From JACDAN01 sp963802375 (GTDB lineage Bacteria > Actinomycetota > Thermoleophilia > Gaiellales > Gaiellaceae): 64,000 nt of DNA. Below, one piece after another: positions 1 to 6,492 of the stretch (its first letter is position 1; each line of letters begins with the position of its first letter). A program made the position numbers and the translations under genes. The stretch is taken from NCBI GenBank assembly GCA_963802375.1, contig CAWDIJ010000011.1, forward strand, positions 1 through 64,000, given 5' to 3'. Below the pieces are notes generated by a model. The model was not told the origin of the DNA. It did not search any database and saw only the letters and a list, made by a program, of their open reading frames with translations.

Positions 1-23
1 CCGTCGTCTAGCTCGACAATCGT

Positions 24-124
24 TAGAGGCTTGAGGTGAAATTCCGGCGTCGTTCTGGCCGGAGACGCTACTCAGCGCGGCAGGTCATCCGAGCGATGTC
101 AGGCGAGAGCACGCTGGCCCAGGC
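24..124. repeat. Dispersed degenerate repeat, copy 1 (longest)
   Basis: The right part (67-124) matches 3610-3667 at 52 of 58 positions. The left part (24-80) matches 21005-21060 with one gap. It holds two sub-blocks seen singly elsewhere: a CTACTCAGCG...GCAGG core and an ACGCTGGCCCAGGCGA block. It lies just past the 3' end of the YciI-family gene. Its nature is unknown. Confidence 0.7.
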
Positions 125-172
125 GATCGTCTGTCGGGAGCCTTGGGCATGAAGGGCGATCTGGGGCTTCGC

Positions 173-523
173 TCAATTGCCCACCGCTGAGTCGGGCCCG
201 AACTCGCGGACCTCTTGAGCACAGCGGCAGGCGGTCGCGATCTTCGCGGCCCACTCCAAGGCTGCCTCCCGAGAGGTCGCGTCGAGGACCGTGAACCCGC
301 CGTTGAACTCCTTCGTCTGCGGGTACGTGCCAGCGGTGATCGTCCCGTCACCGGCCACCATGACGGGATCCACGTTCTCGGCCAACCCGCCGCCGAACAC
401 CAACACGCCTGCGTCCATGGCCTCCTGGACCACCGCATGAGCAGCCTCTCCCACGGCGGGGAACTCGTCAGCGGGGATGTGGTCCATCGCGCCGCTGGGG
501 AACGAAATCAGGTACTGCGTCAT
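173..523 (-). CDS. YciI/YCII-related domain protein
   Basis: This 116-residue protein fits the YCII-related (DGPF) family of small dimeric alpha/beta-barrel proteins. It starts with MTQYLISFPSG and carries the family-typical long central helix followed by a glycine-rich strand (VLVFGGGLAEN) and a FNGGFTVLDA segment. Members in actinobacteria are often encoded beside extracytoplasmic sigma factors and their catalytic role is mostly unproven; no sigma factor is visible here. The ATG is supported by an AAAGGAG ribosome site seven bases upstream. It stands alone between dispersed repeats. Family is confident, function is not. Confidence 0.8.
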   Translation of the reverse strand: MTQYLISFPSGAMDHIPADEFPAVGEAAHAVVQEAMDAGVLVFGGGLAENVDPVMVAGDGTITAGTYPQTKEFNGGFTVLDATSREAALEWAAKIATACRCAQEVREFGPDSAVGN

Positions 524-654
524 CTCATGACTCCTTTCTCGGCGGCCTGCTCCGGCCGCATCTCAGCCTCGCCCGTACGCGGTAGAGACTGACAAACCAC
601 CGAAGACTCATCGCTGCTCCAGCCGATCCGGGCTCACTTCCGTCAGGCGTCATT

Positions 655-675
655 CCCGAACGCTGGCCCAGGCGA
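655..675. repeat. Dispersed repeat, short block copy
   Basis: Contains GAACGCTGGCCCAGGCGA, matching the right end of copies 1 and 2 and the block near 1195. It lies in the gap between the YciI gene and the next small gene; the rest of 524-702 shows nothing recognisable. Confidence 0.5.
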
Positions 676-702
676 GCGTCGTGCTCTGCGATCATTCTCC
701 GA

Positions 703-1158
703 ATGGTCGGCCTGCGTTGGGATGGGGACGAGGGCGGCGAAGGCGTCGCTGATGCGACCGGGTTTGTGGCCGGCGTCCTCGAGTTGGTCGACGCGATGCG
801 GAGCCCGAGTTGGGTGGCCGAAGAACCCGGAGTTCATCTCCTCCCTCATATCGAGCGTGCATGCCGGACGCTGCTGCTTGAGGTCGAGGACGCTCGATTG
901 TCTGCTGACGGATCGTTCGATGTCCGCCTTTCCTGGACGGGGCAGGGATGGCGGGTCGGGGAGATCCGCGCGGCGGTCTTCGCGCTCGTGGGCAGTTTTG
1001 CCGAGATCGCGACGTACGTCAGGCAGCGTCGCGTAACAACTGAGAACAGGGATGCGACGCTCCTCTTCGAGATCGTCACCGGCATCCTCGACGACGGAGA
1101 CAACGTGTTTGCCCCGCACGGGCACACGGTGCAGATCAGCGTGTCGCCGGCTCCGTAG
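703..1158 (+). CDS. Hypothetical protein
   Basis: An unrecognised 151-residue protein. It looks coding because third positions are GC-rich and the composition is balanced, with alternating strand-like segments (LLEVEDARLS, SFDVRLSWTG) and a central helix (EIRAAVFALVGSFAEIATYV). There is no signal peptide, membrane segment or known motif. The ATG has no clear ribosome site, so the start is uncertain; other in-frame starts are possible further in. It sits between two dispersed-repeat blocks, which may mark it as part of a mobile or shuffled unit. The two other frames are also open here but have poorer composition. Confidence 0.55.
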   Translation: MVGLRWDGDEGGEGVADATGFVAGVLELVDAMRSPSWVAEEPGVHLLPHIERACRTLLLEVEDARLSADGSFDVRLSWTGQGWRVGEIRAAVFALVGSFAEIATYVRQRRVTTENRDATLLFEIVTGILDDGDNVFAPHGHTVQISVSPAP

Positions 1159-1194
1159 CCGCGGTCAAGCGTCGGCGCTCAGGGGACATTCCTG

Positions 1195-1255
1195 AACACT
1201 GGCGCAGGCGACTGTGTTCTTGCCTCTTAGTTCCACGCTACTCAGCGATAGCAGG
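1195..1255. repeat. Dispersed repeat, copy with both sub-blocks
   Basis: Carries GAACACTGGCGCAGGCGA (cf. 658-675) and ACGCTACTCAGCG.TAGCAGG (cf. 65-83 and 3608-3626), in swapped order relative to copy 1. Confidence 0.5.
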
Positions 1256-1680
1256 CCATAACGAACTTCGCCTGTCGCTCTCGGGCGCCCGGGGGCTTGG
1301 GGTCGCCTAGCTGGCGCCGCTCACGACAACCCCGGCGAGAGCCGCCAGCCCGGAAGGCTGCGGTGGAAGGGGAGTTCCCGGGCCAACGGACACTGGCGCA
1401 AGGCGAGGTGGCCGCTCCAACTGTCGCCGTGACGTGCACGACTCGGAAGGACGCGAGCCCGGGCGCCGTTGCAGCCAGATCCGACACGGGGAGGTGAAGG
1501 GTGAAGGTGGACGCAGGGGCTATACAGATGAGCCGCCTCTGGCTTTCCTAAGCCGGGGAGGCATGGCTTACCCTGACCAGTGAGCGAGCGGCGGGGCCGT
1601 CCAGCGTCGGCGACGTGGTCGCACTTGGCTCGGCCTCAGCGGCTAGCAGGCTACTTTCGGCCCAGTACCGCCCACTAAGA

Positions 1681-1704
1681 AAAGGCTGGCAAATGCGGGC
1701 CTTT
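1681..1704. terminator. Terminator-like hairpin
   Basis: AAAGGCT pairs with GGCCTTT around a short inner GC pair; the following bases are only modestly T-rich. It could stop transcription in either direction, but no gene ends directly beside it. Confidence 0.3.
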
Positions 1705-1905
1705 CGCTTTCCAGGAGGGCAACGAGTTCCGGCGCGTGTCCGCAGAATGTCCGCAGCGAATGTCCGAATCGGACTCTAGCGAGGCGCTCTGGCCGTGGTC
1801 ATGGTCGCCGGCTCGACCTCGTCCCGCTTCGCCCTCGTGACACTTGCCTCTTGAAGTGGACCGCGGGAAGCTAGCGATCATAGGAATGAACCCAAGGAGG
1901 ATTCA

Positions 1906-3015
1906 TTGCGCATCAAACGACGGGTAGTACCGCTCGCGGCCGCGGCCGCGGCGATGTTGGCGCTCGCGATTGCTACACCGGGAGCCGCGCAGTCGACGCC
2001 ACAGGTCGTCGGCTCCGGCTTGGACAACCCTCGCCACCTCACGTTCTCGGCCGACGGAGAGCTGTACGTCGTCGAGGCGGGCCGAGGCGGCTCGGTTCGG
2101 TGTGGTGTCGACCACCCGGCCCTCGGTCCCTCGTGCTTCGGCTTCTCCGGTGCGGTCACGCTGGTTCGAGACACCGGTGCCGAACAGCGTGTCGTGACCG
2201 GGCTTCCCTCCATCGCCGGAGAGACCGAGGCCTTGGGACCCTCGGATATCACATTCACCGGCAGCCAGAAGTACGTGCTAAGCATCGGACTTGGTGGCAA
2301 CGACGCGCTGCGAGCCGCCTACGGCTCCCAGGCGGGTCTGCTCGGGACATTGGTCACCGGCAAGCTCAAGCAGGACGGTTATTCGTTGTTCGCAGACGTG
2401 CTCGCCAACGAGCTGGCGGCCAACCCCGACGGCACGGACATCGACACCAATCCGGTCGGGATGGTCCGTCAGGGCGACGGCTACATCCTGGCCGACGCCG
2501 GCGGGAACGCCGTGGTTCGGGCGTCGCACAAGGGCACGTTCACCACGATCACGGCCTTGCCCCCCGGGAGCGCGCTCGCTCCGCCCTTCCTGGGCCTGCC
2601 GCCGGGCACGCAGATCCCCACGGACGCCGTGCCGACCTCGGTGGTGCAGGGGTCCGACGGCGCCTACTACATCAGCCAGCTGACGGGCTTCCCGTTCGAG
2701 AAGGGCGATGCCAACATCTGGCGCGTCGTTCCCGGCCAGCCCGCAACGGTCTACGCCTCGGGGCTCACCAACCTCACCGATCTGGCGTTCGCGCCCGACG
2801 GGTCGCTCTACGCGGTGGAGATCTCGAGTAACGGCCTACTCACTGGTCCGATCGGCGCGCTTGTAAAGGTCACCCCCGGCAGCAGCCACCACGAGACGGT
2901 GGTCGGCGGCTTGTTCGCCCCGTACGGCGTCGCCTTCGGCCGAGGGGCGGCGTACGTGACCACATGCACCGTGTGCTTTGGCGGTGGTGAGGTCATCAAG
3001 ATCGAGCTCAACTAG
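1906..3015 (+). CDS. ScyD/ScyE-like secreted beta-propeller protein
   Basis: This 369-residue protein has an N-terminal signal peptide (RRVVPLAAAAAAMLALAIATPGAAQ). Propeller repeats follow, typified by GLDNPRHLTFSADGELYVVE, LTDLAFAPDGSLYAVE and APYGVAFGRGAAYV. The family is named after proteins of the cyanobacterial scytonemin locus but is widespread in actinobacteria, where the role is unknown. A TTG start is chosen because a perfect AAGGAGG lies five bases upstream and the signal peptide begins there. A very stable hairpin lies 20 bp after the stop. The gene seems monocistronic. An extracytoplasmic location is inferred from the signal peptide. Confidence 0.85.
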   Translation: MRIKRRVVPLAAAAAAMLALAIATPGAAQSTPQVVGSGLDNPRHLTFSADGELYVVEAGRGGSVRCGVDHPALGPSCFGFSGAVTLVRDTGAEQRVVTGLPSIAGETEALGPSDITFTGSQKYVLSIGLGGNDALRAAYGSQAGLLGTLVTGKLKQDGYSLFADVLANELAANPDGTDIDTNPVGMVRQGDGYILADAGGNAVVRASHKGTFTTITALPPGSALAPPFLGLPPGTQIPTDAVPTSVVQGSDGAYYISQLTGFPFEKGDANIWRVVPGQPATVYASGLTNLTDLAFAPDGSLYAVEISSNGLLTGPIGALVKVTPGSSHHETVVGGLFAPYGVAFGRGAAYVTTCTVCFGGGEVIKIELN

Positions 3016-3033
3016 GGAACAGCGTTCGCACGT

Positions 3034-3071
3034 CTTCGCGCGGGGTCGCCTTCAGGCGGTCCCGCGCGAAG
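3034..3071 (+). terminator. 17-bp stem hairpin after scyD-like gene
   Basis: Positions 3034-3050 pair with 3055-3071 (two G-T wobbles) around a TTCA tetraloop. There is no T-tract, so it may act as a mRNA-end stabiliser or a factor-dependent stop rather than a classic terminator. Confidence 0.5.
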
Positions 3072-3305
3072 TCGTCACGTGGAGATGTCGAATTGCGGCC
3101 ATCCACGATGGTGGTTGGCGAGCTATCTGCTCGACGGTTCGGCGTTCAAGGCTCCTTACCTCGGCGACCCGGTCCATGGCGCCCGAGGATACGCATACCT
3201 GGTTTTGTGCGAGCGTCCCGTCGCCGGAGCGCAGTCAGGGTGATCGCGACTCTGTAGTCACCCGTCATGCGGGCGATCGAAGGCGCATCCGGCGAACGAC
3301 GAGCC

Positions 3306-3340
3306 GTTAGGCCCTATTGATCCACACTACTGAGCTAGTG
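3306..3340. repeat. Dispersed repeat, degenerate copy
   Basis: GTTAGGCCCTATTGATCC followed by ACACTACTGAGC resembles 3596-3619 (GCCCTACTGATCC, then GTGCTACTCAGC). The two copies bracket the 78-residue gene between them. The rest of 3072-3305 shows no gene. Confidence 0.45.
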
Positions 3341-3571
3341 CGAGCCCTGCTCGACGATGTATCGCCTTTGTGCGCGCTCTTTCGCCTCTTCAACGCTCAT
3401 TCCACAGCCGTAGTTCGCGAAGAACACCTTGCCCGTTCGAATCGAGACGAGATCGGCCCAGTGCGTGCTGCCGCGAGTTTGGGCGTACTTGGGTAGCTCG
3501 TCGTCCAAGTTCCGCCGCTCAACGCGAAGTGAAAAGCCCCGCTGCTCGAAGTAGGCGTCGGCCTCCGCCAC
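3335..3571 (-). CDS. Hypothetical small protein flanked by direct repeats
   Basis: A 78-residue unrecognised soluble protein. Features: a charged N-terminal half (SLRVERRNLDDELPKYAQT), a likely strand pair (WADLVSIRTGKVFFANYG) and a C-terminal helix (SVEEAKERAQRRYIVEQ). It has one cysteine, and no signal peptide or membrane segment. Translation starts at GTG with no obvious ribosome site. Amino-acid composition and GC-rich third positions support coding. It is bracketed by two related repeats. Function unknown. Confidence 0.55.
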   Translation of the reverse strand: MAEADAYFEQRGFSLRVERRNLDDELPKYAQTRGSTHWADLVSIRTGKVFFANYGCGMSVEEAKERAQRRYIVEQGSH

Positions 3572-3596
3572 GAGCCCGAAGCGTAAGGCGTTCTGC

Positions 3597-3667
3597 CCTA
3601 CTGATCCGTGCTACTCAGCGCGGCAGGCCCGACGAGCGATGTAAGGCGAGAGCACGCTGGCCCAAGC
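3597..3667. repeat. Dispersed degenerate repeat, copy 2
   Basis: Its 3610-3667 part matches 67-124 at 52 of 58 positions. It lies between the ends of the oxidoreductase gene and the small gene at 3335-3571. Confidence 0.7.
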
Positions 3668-3716
3668 CACCCATTCTTCCCCTTGTCGCATCGAGAACGG
3701 GTGTGATGCGTGACGG

Positions 3717-4646
3717 TCAGGGAACGCTGATCGCGAGCTTGCCGCGGACGCGCTCGGTGGCGAGGGCCTGGAGCGCGTGGGTGGCGCGGTCGAGTTCGAG
3801 GGTGTCGTGGATATGTACCTGCAGTGTGCCGTCGTCGAGTAGTGCCGCCAGGCGGCGGAGATTGTCGGTGCTCGGCACCGCCACCAGGTTGGTGCGGCCC
3901 GGCCCTTCTCCGGCTGCGCCGTTCGACGAGGCGACGCGCGCACCGTCCCTGAGCGCGCCGTCGAACGCTCCCGGCGCGTAGGAGACGAGATCGAGCAGCG
4001 CGTCGACGCCGCCAGGGTGGCGGTCGCGGACGGCGGCGACGACGTCGCCGTCACGGTCGAGGTGCTCGGTGACGCCGAGTTCGCGCAGGTAGTCGGCGTC
4101 CTCCGCGAGCGCCGGAGCGATGATCGTGGCACCAGCGCGAGCGGCGAGCTGGACGGCGAAGCTGCCGACGCCGCCGGTCGCGCCGACGATCAGGATCGTT
4201 TCTCCCTCGGAGAGCGCGAGCGCATCGACGGCCACGAATGCGGCGATGCCGGCGAGTGGGGCGACGCCCGCGGCGGCGAGGTCGAGCGAGGCGGGTTTCG
4301 GCGCGACCTGCACCTCCGGGGTGAGTGCGATCAACTCGGCCCAGCTTCCCTCGTGGACAGTGGGATTCGCGTGCAAGAGGAAGCCGAAGACCTCGTCGCC
4401 CACCGCATAACCATCAAGGTCCGGGCCGATTGCTTCGACGGTGCCCGCGTAGTCACGGCCGAGGACGACGGGAAAGTCGTGGCCGACCATTTCCCGCAGC
4501 ATCCCCGCCGCGATCGCGTTGTCGACAGGGTTGACCGAGGAGGCGCGCACCCGCACAACCATGCCGCCGGCTGCCGCTGTCGGATCGGGCAGGTCGTCGC
4601 GCACGGCAGGAGCGGCGTCGAAGGCATCGAGCGTGACGGCTCTCAT
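3717..4646 (-). CDS. NADP-dependent medium-chain oxidoreductase (quinone reductase-like)
   Basis: A 309-residue zinc-independent medium-chain dehydrogenase/reductase. The N-terminal GroES-like domain (MRAVTLDAF... VVLGRDYAGTVEAIG) is followed by the nucleotide-binding motif ILIVGATGGVGSFAVQLAARAG near residue 140 and the usual C-terminal substrate segment. No structural or catalytic zinc cysteines are seen, which favours the quinone-oxidoreductase/enoyl-reductase subgroup using NADPH. The internal ATG is chosen over an upstream in-frame ATG because a GAGGAG site precedes it and family proteins start there. A dispersed repeat follows the stop. The substrate cannot be told. Confidence 0.85.
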   Translation of the reverse strand: MRAVTLDAFDAAPAVRDDLPDPTAAAGGMVVRVRASSVNPVDNAIAAGMLREMVGHDFPVVLGRDYAGTVEAIGPDLDGYAVGDEVFGFLLHANPTVHEGSWAELIALTPEVQVAPKPASLDLAAAGVAPLAGIAAFVAVDALALSEGETILIVGATGGVGSFAVQLAARAGATIIAPALAEDADYLRELGVTEHLDRDGDVVAAVRDRHPGGVDALLDLVSYAPGAFDGALRDGARVASSNGAAGEGPGRTNLVAVPSTDNLRRLAALLDDGTLQVHIHDTLELDRATHALQALATERVRGKLAISVP

Positions 4647-4741
4647 CAGGATCTCCTCAGTTGGTGGGGCCAGGATATGCAGTCGCATTGAGGCTGGCGC
4701 TCAGGATCATTGCCGTGCACTGGCGCACGCGAGTGCCGCTG

Positions 4742-4918
4742 TTAACGCGGGCGTGGTCGGCCCGCAACCACCATCTGCCGACCAGAGCTCCGGCGAGGAG
4801 GGTGTGCAAGCGTGAGCGGCACGAACCACTCGGGTGCGTATGACGCTCCTCCGCCGTAGGCCCAGACGAGACCGAACGCGGCCAGCGCGCATCCAGCGGA
4901 GATCTCTCTTCCGGTCAT
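4742..4918 (-). CDS. Possible small membrane protein
   Basis: A 58-codon frame with one hydrophobic stretch (ISAGCALAAFGLVWAYGG) followed by an arginine-rich tail. The hydrophobic half looks plausible as a membrane segment, but the tail has poor composition and the ribosome site is weak. It fills an otherwise empty 330-bp gap. This may be a chance frame. Confidence 0.25.
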   Translation of the reverse strand: MTGREISAGCALAAFGLVWAYGGGASYAPEWFVPLTLAHPPRRSSGRQMVVAGRPRPR

Positions 4919-4977
4919 AGTTCCACGATGCCGGTTCACAGGCATCCCCGCTGCGCCGGCATGGAAAGGAGACTCAG

Positions 4978-5316
4978 ATGGCCGCTTTGATCCGGCCCGC
5001 GAAGGAGCCAGAGGTCAAGCGCTCGCCGATGGCCTCCCGCGATCCGACACGGGCTCAGGATCAGCCCGAGGTCGGGCCCGTGAGCCGTCGCGAGTGGACT
5101 GGCTACATCGTCTGGGGCATTCTCGCGGTGATCGTCACCGTCTTCGAGCTGCTCGCCTGGCGTGGCACGAACATCCCGTTCCCGACGCTCTCCGAGACGG
5201 CCGGCAACCTCCAGGCCCGCCACAACTGGACGGCGATGCCGATCCTCGCCGGGCTCGTCGTTCTCGGAGCCCGGATCGTCTTCTACCCGTGGCCATTCCG
5301 TCGGGCCGAGTCATGA
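4978..5316 (+). CDS. Small two-helix membrane protein, paralogue A
   Basis: A 112-residue protein with a charged, proline-containing N-terminal tail and two predicted membrane helices: YIVWGILAVIVTVFELLAW and MPILAGLVVLGARIVFYPW. It is clearly related to the next gene: both share the pattern Y-I/L-VWGILA...E-LA, NLQAR or YLQAR, and a terminal I-x-YPWP. The ATG follows a GAAAGGAGA site. The stop overlaps the next start in ATGA, so the two are co-translated and may form a hetero-oligomer. No known family is recognised. Confidence 0.7.
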   Translation: MAALIRPAKEPEVKRSPMASRDPTRAQDQPEVGPVSRREWTGYIVWGILAVIVTVFELLAWRGTNIPFPTLSETAGNLQARHNWTAMPILAGLVVLGARIVFYPWPFRRAES

Positions 5317-5540
5317 GCGAGGAGCAATGGGGCTACCTCGTGTGGGGCATCCTGGCCGGGATCGTCGCCTTCCCGGAGGTACTCGCCGCTGTCGGCAGGG
5401 AGTTCGTCCCCTGGCCGGGGTTCGCCCGGACGGTGGTCTACCTGCAGGCCCGAAGGCCGCTCCTGACGATGGTCCTGCTCGGCCTCTTCGCCGTCCTGAT
5501 CGTCCACATCATCTGGTACCCCTGGCCGGATCGGCCGTAG
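5313..5540 (+). CDS. Small two-helix membrane protein, paralogue B
   Basis: A 75-residue protein starting MSEEQWGYLVWGILAGIV. Two membrane helices are expected, the second being LTMVLLGLFAVLIVHIIWYP. It is a shorter duplicate of the preceding gene without the N-terminal tail, and begins at the ATG of an ATGA overlap, implying translational coupling. A LuxR-type regulator gene follows 66 bp on in the same direction. No known family is recognised; the pair looks like a tandem duplication that has diverged. Confidence 0.7.
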   Translation: MSEEQWGYLVWGILAGIVAFPEVLAAVGREFVPWPGFARTVVYLQARRPLLTMVLLGLFAVLIVHIIWYPWPDRP

Positions 5541-5606
5541 CCGCACCCGGGGCCATCCCTCAAAAGGGGGAGGGACCTTTGTCTACAGGCCGCCGATACC
5601 TGGATC

Positions 5607-5939
5607 GTGGACGCTGCGGAACGCAAAAGGATCCTCAATCGGTACATGGACCACTCCCGGCGCTTCGAGGCCGTCGCCCAGCGACGGACAGCGAGCGGTG
5701 CGGGTGAGGTCATCCCGTTCACGGCTCCCCTCAAGAAGCTCGACCAGGAGCCGACCGCCCGGGAGCTCCAAGTCCTCCAGCTGATCTCCGAGGGTCTCGT
5801 CAACCGTGACATCGGCCACCGCCTCTTCCTGTCGGAAGAGACCGTGAAGTCCCACGTGCGGCACCTGCTCGCCAAGCTGCAGGCGCGCTCTCGCGCACAT
5901 GCGGTCGCCGTCGGTTTCCGGCGCGGCCTGATCGCCTAG
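5607..5939 (+). CDS. LuxR-type HTH transcriptional regulator (short)
   Basis: A 110-residue protein with a C-terminal LuxR/GerE DNA-binding domain (residues about 50-108): LTARELQVLQLISEGLVNRD-like sequence, then LFLSEETVKSHVRHLLAKL. The 45-residue N-terminal part is basic and holds no receiver or ligand domain, so activity is probably controlled by partner proteins or expression level. GTG is the first usable start; a GGGGGAGGG lies too far upstream to serve it, so the start is uncertain. An 11-bp inverted repeat (TTGTCTACAGG at 5579 and its complement at 5993) flanks the gene. The two small membrane proteins upstream may be its partners. Confidence 0.8.
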   Translation: MDAAERKRILNRYMDHSRRFEAVAQRRTASGAGEVIPFTAPLKKLDQEPTARELQVLQLISEGLVNRDIGHRLFLSEETVKSHVRHLLAKLQARSRAHAVAVGFRRGLIA

Positions 5940-6492
5940 TCAGGCGCCCGCGCGGATCGATTCTCCGGAGTCTCCGCCCCTCTTTTTCCCACCCTGTAGA
6001 CAACCCCCAACAGGGTGGATGCCCACGTGTGTGGAAACGGAGACTTCGCGCGAGCGGCCAGTAACCAGGCATTGAGCCCACCACCAAGCACAGCGACGGC
6101 GTGCGTAGCACCGAGAGCGGTGATGGAGTTGCGAGATGCAACAGCTTGAGCACCAATTTGGGAAACTAACGCGGCAAGGGGCGAGGTAAAACCTCTTGGG
6201 GCGCTTTGAAGGGCTCAATTCGACGGCAGCTCGTGCCCGCACCAATGCGGAGATCCTCCTGCTGGCTTACGCCGCGGGTCTGGGCGCACAGACGTCTCTC
6301 CGCATTTGCGCTCTTGTGGCTGTCGGCATACGTCTCGAGGGGCCGGTCTCGGAAAGCAGCAGGCGTACTAGCTGGCGCCGCCTTCGAGCCAATACTTGTC
6401 GGCGAGGCCACCAAGGACTCCCGCAATGGACTCTGAATGGCATCTGCGCGAAGCGTCCGGACACGATGAGCTTGCGGCGAACATCGTGTGGC
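5940..6492. other. 550-bp stretch without a supported gene
   Basis: This stretch is less GC-rich than its surroundings and has no convincing frame. It holds a perfect 9-bp hairpin stem (CCACCCTGT 5989-5997 with ACAGGGTGG 6010-6018) lacking a T-tract, and a small GAGGT-AAA-ACCTC hairpin near 6183. Confidence 0.45.

Larger units (their letters stand above)
1159..1905. other. Non-coding stretch with a repeat and a hairpin
   Basis: No frame in this 750-bp stretch has convincing coding character. It contains a dispersed-repeat copy (1195-1255), a terminator-like hairpin (1681-1704), and a run of near-identical words (GAATGTCCGCAG type, 1746-1768). The last bases hold the AAGGAGG ribosome site for the gene at 1906. 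Confidence 0.5.

Noticed and set aside
1242..1487. Possible 81-residue minus-strand gene
   Set aside because: Low-quality composition, no ribosome site, and it overlaps an equally open frame on the other strand.
3306..3667. Integron attC sites (a GTTAGGC core is present at 3306)
   Set aside because: The repeats lack the paired RYYYAAC/GTTRRRY ends and inverted arms of attC, and no integrase is visible.
5989..6018. Terminator for the short LuxR gene
   Set aside because: The 9-bp stem has no T-tract on either strand.
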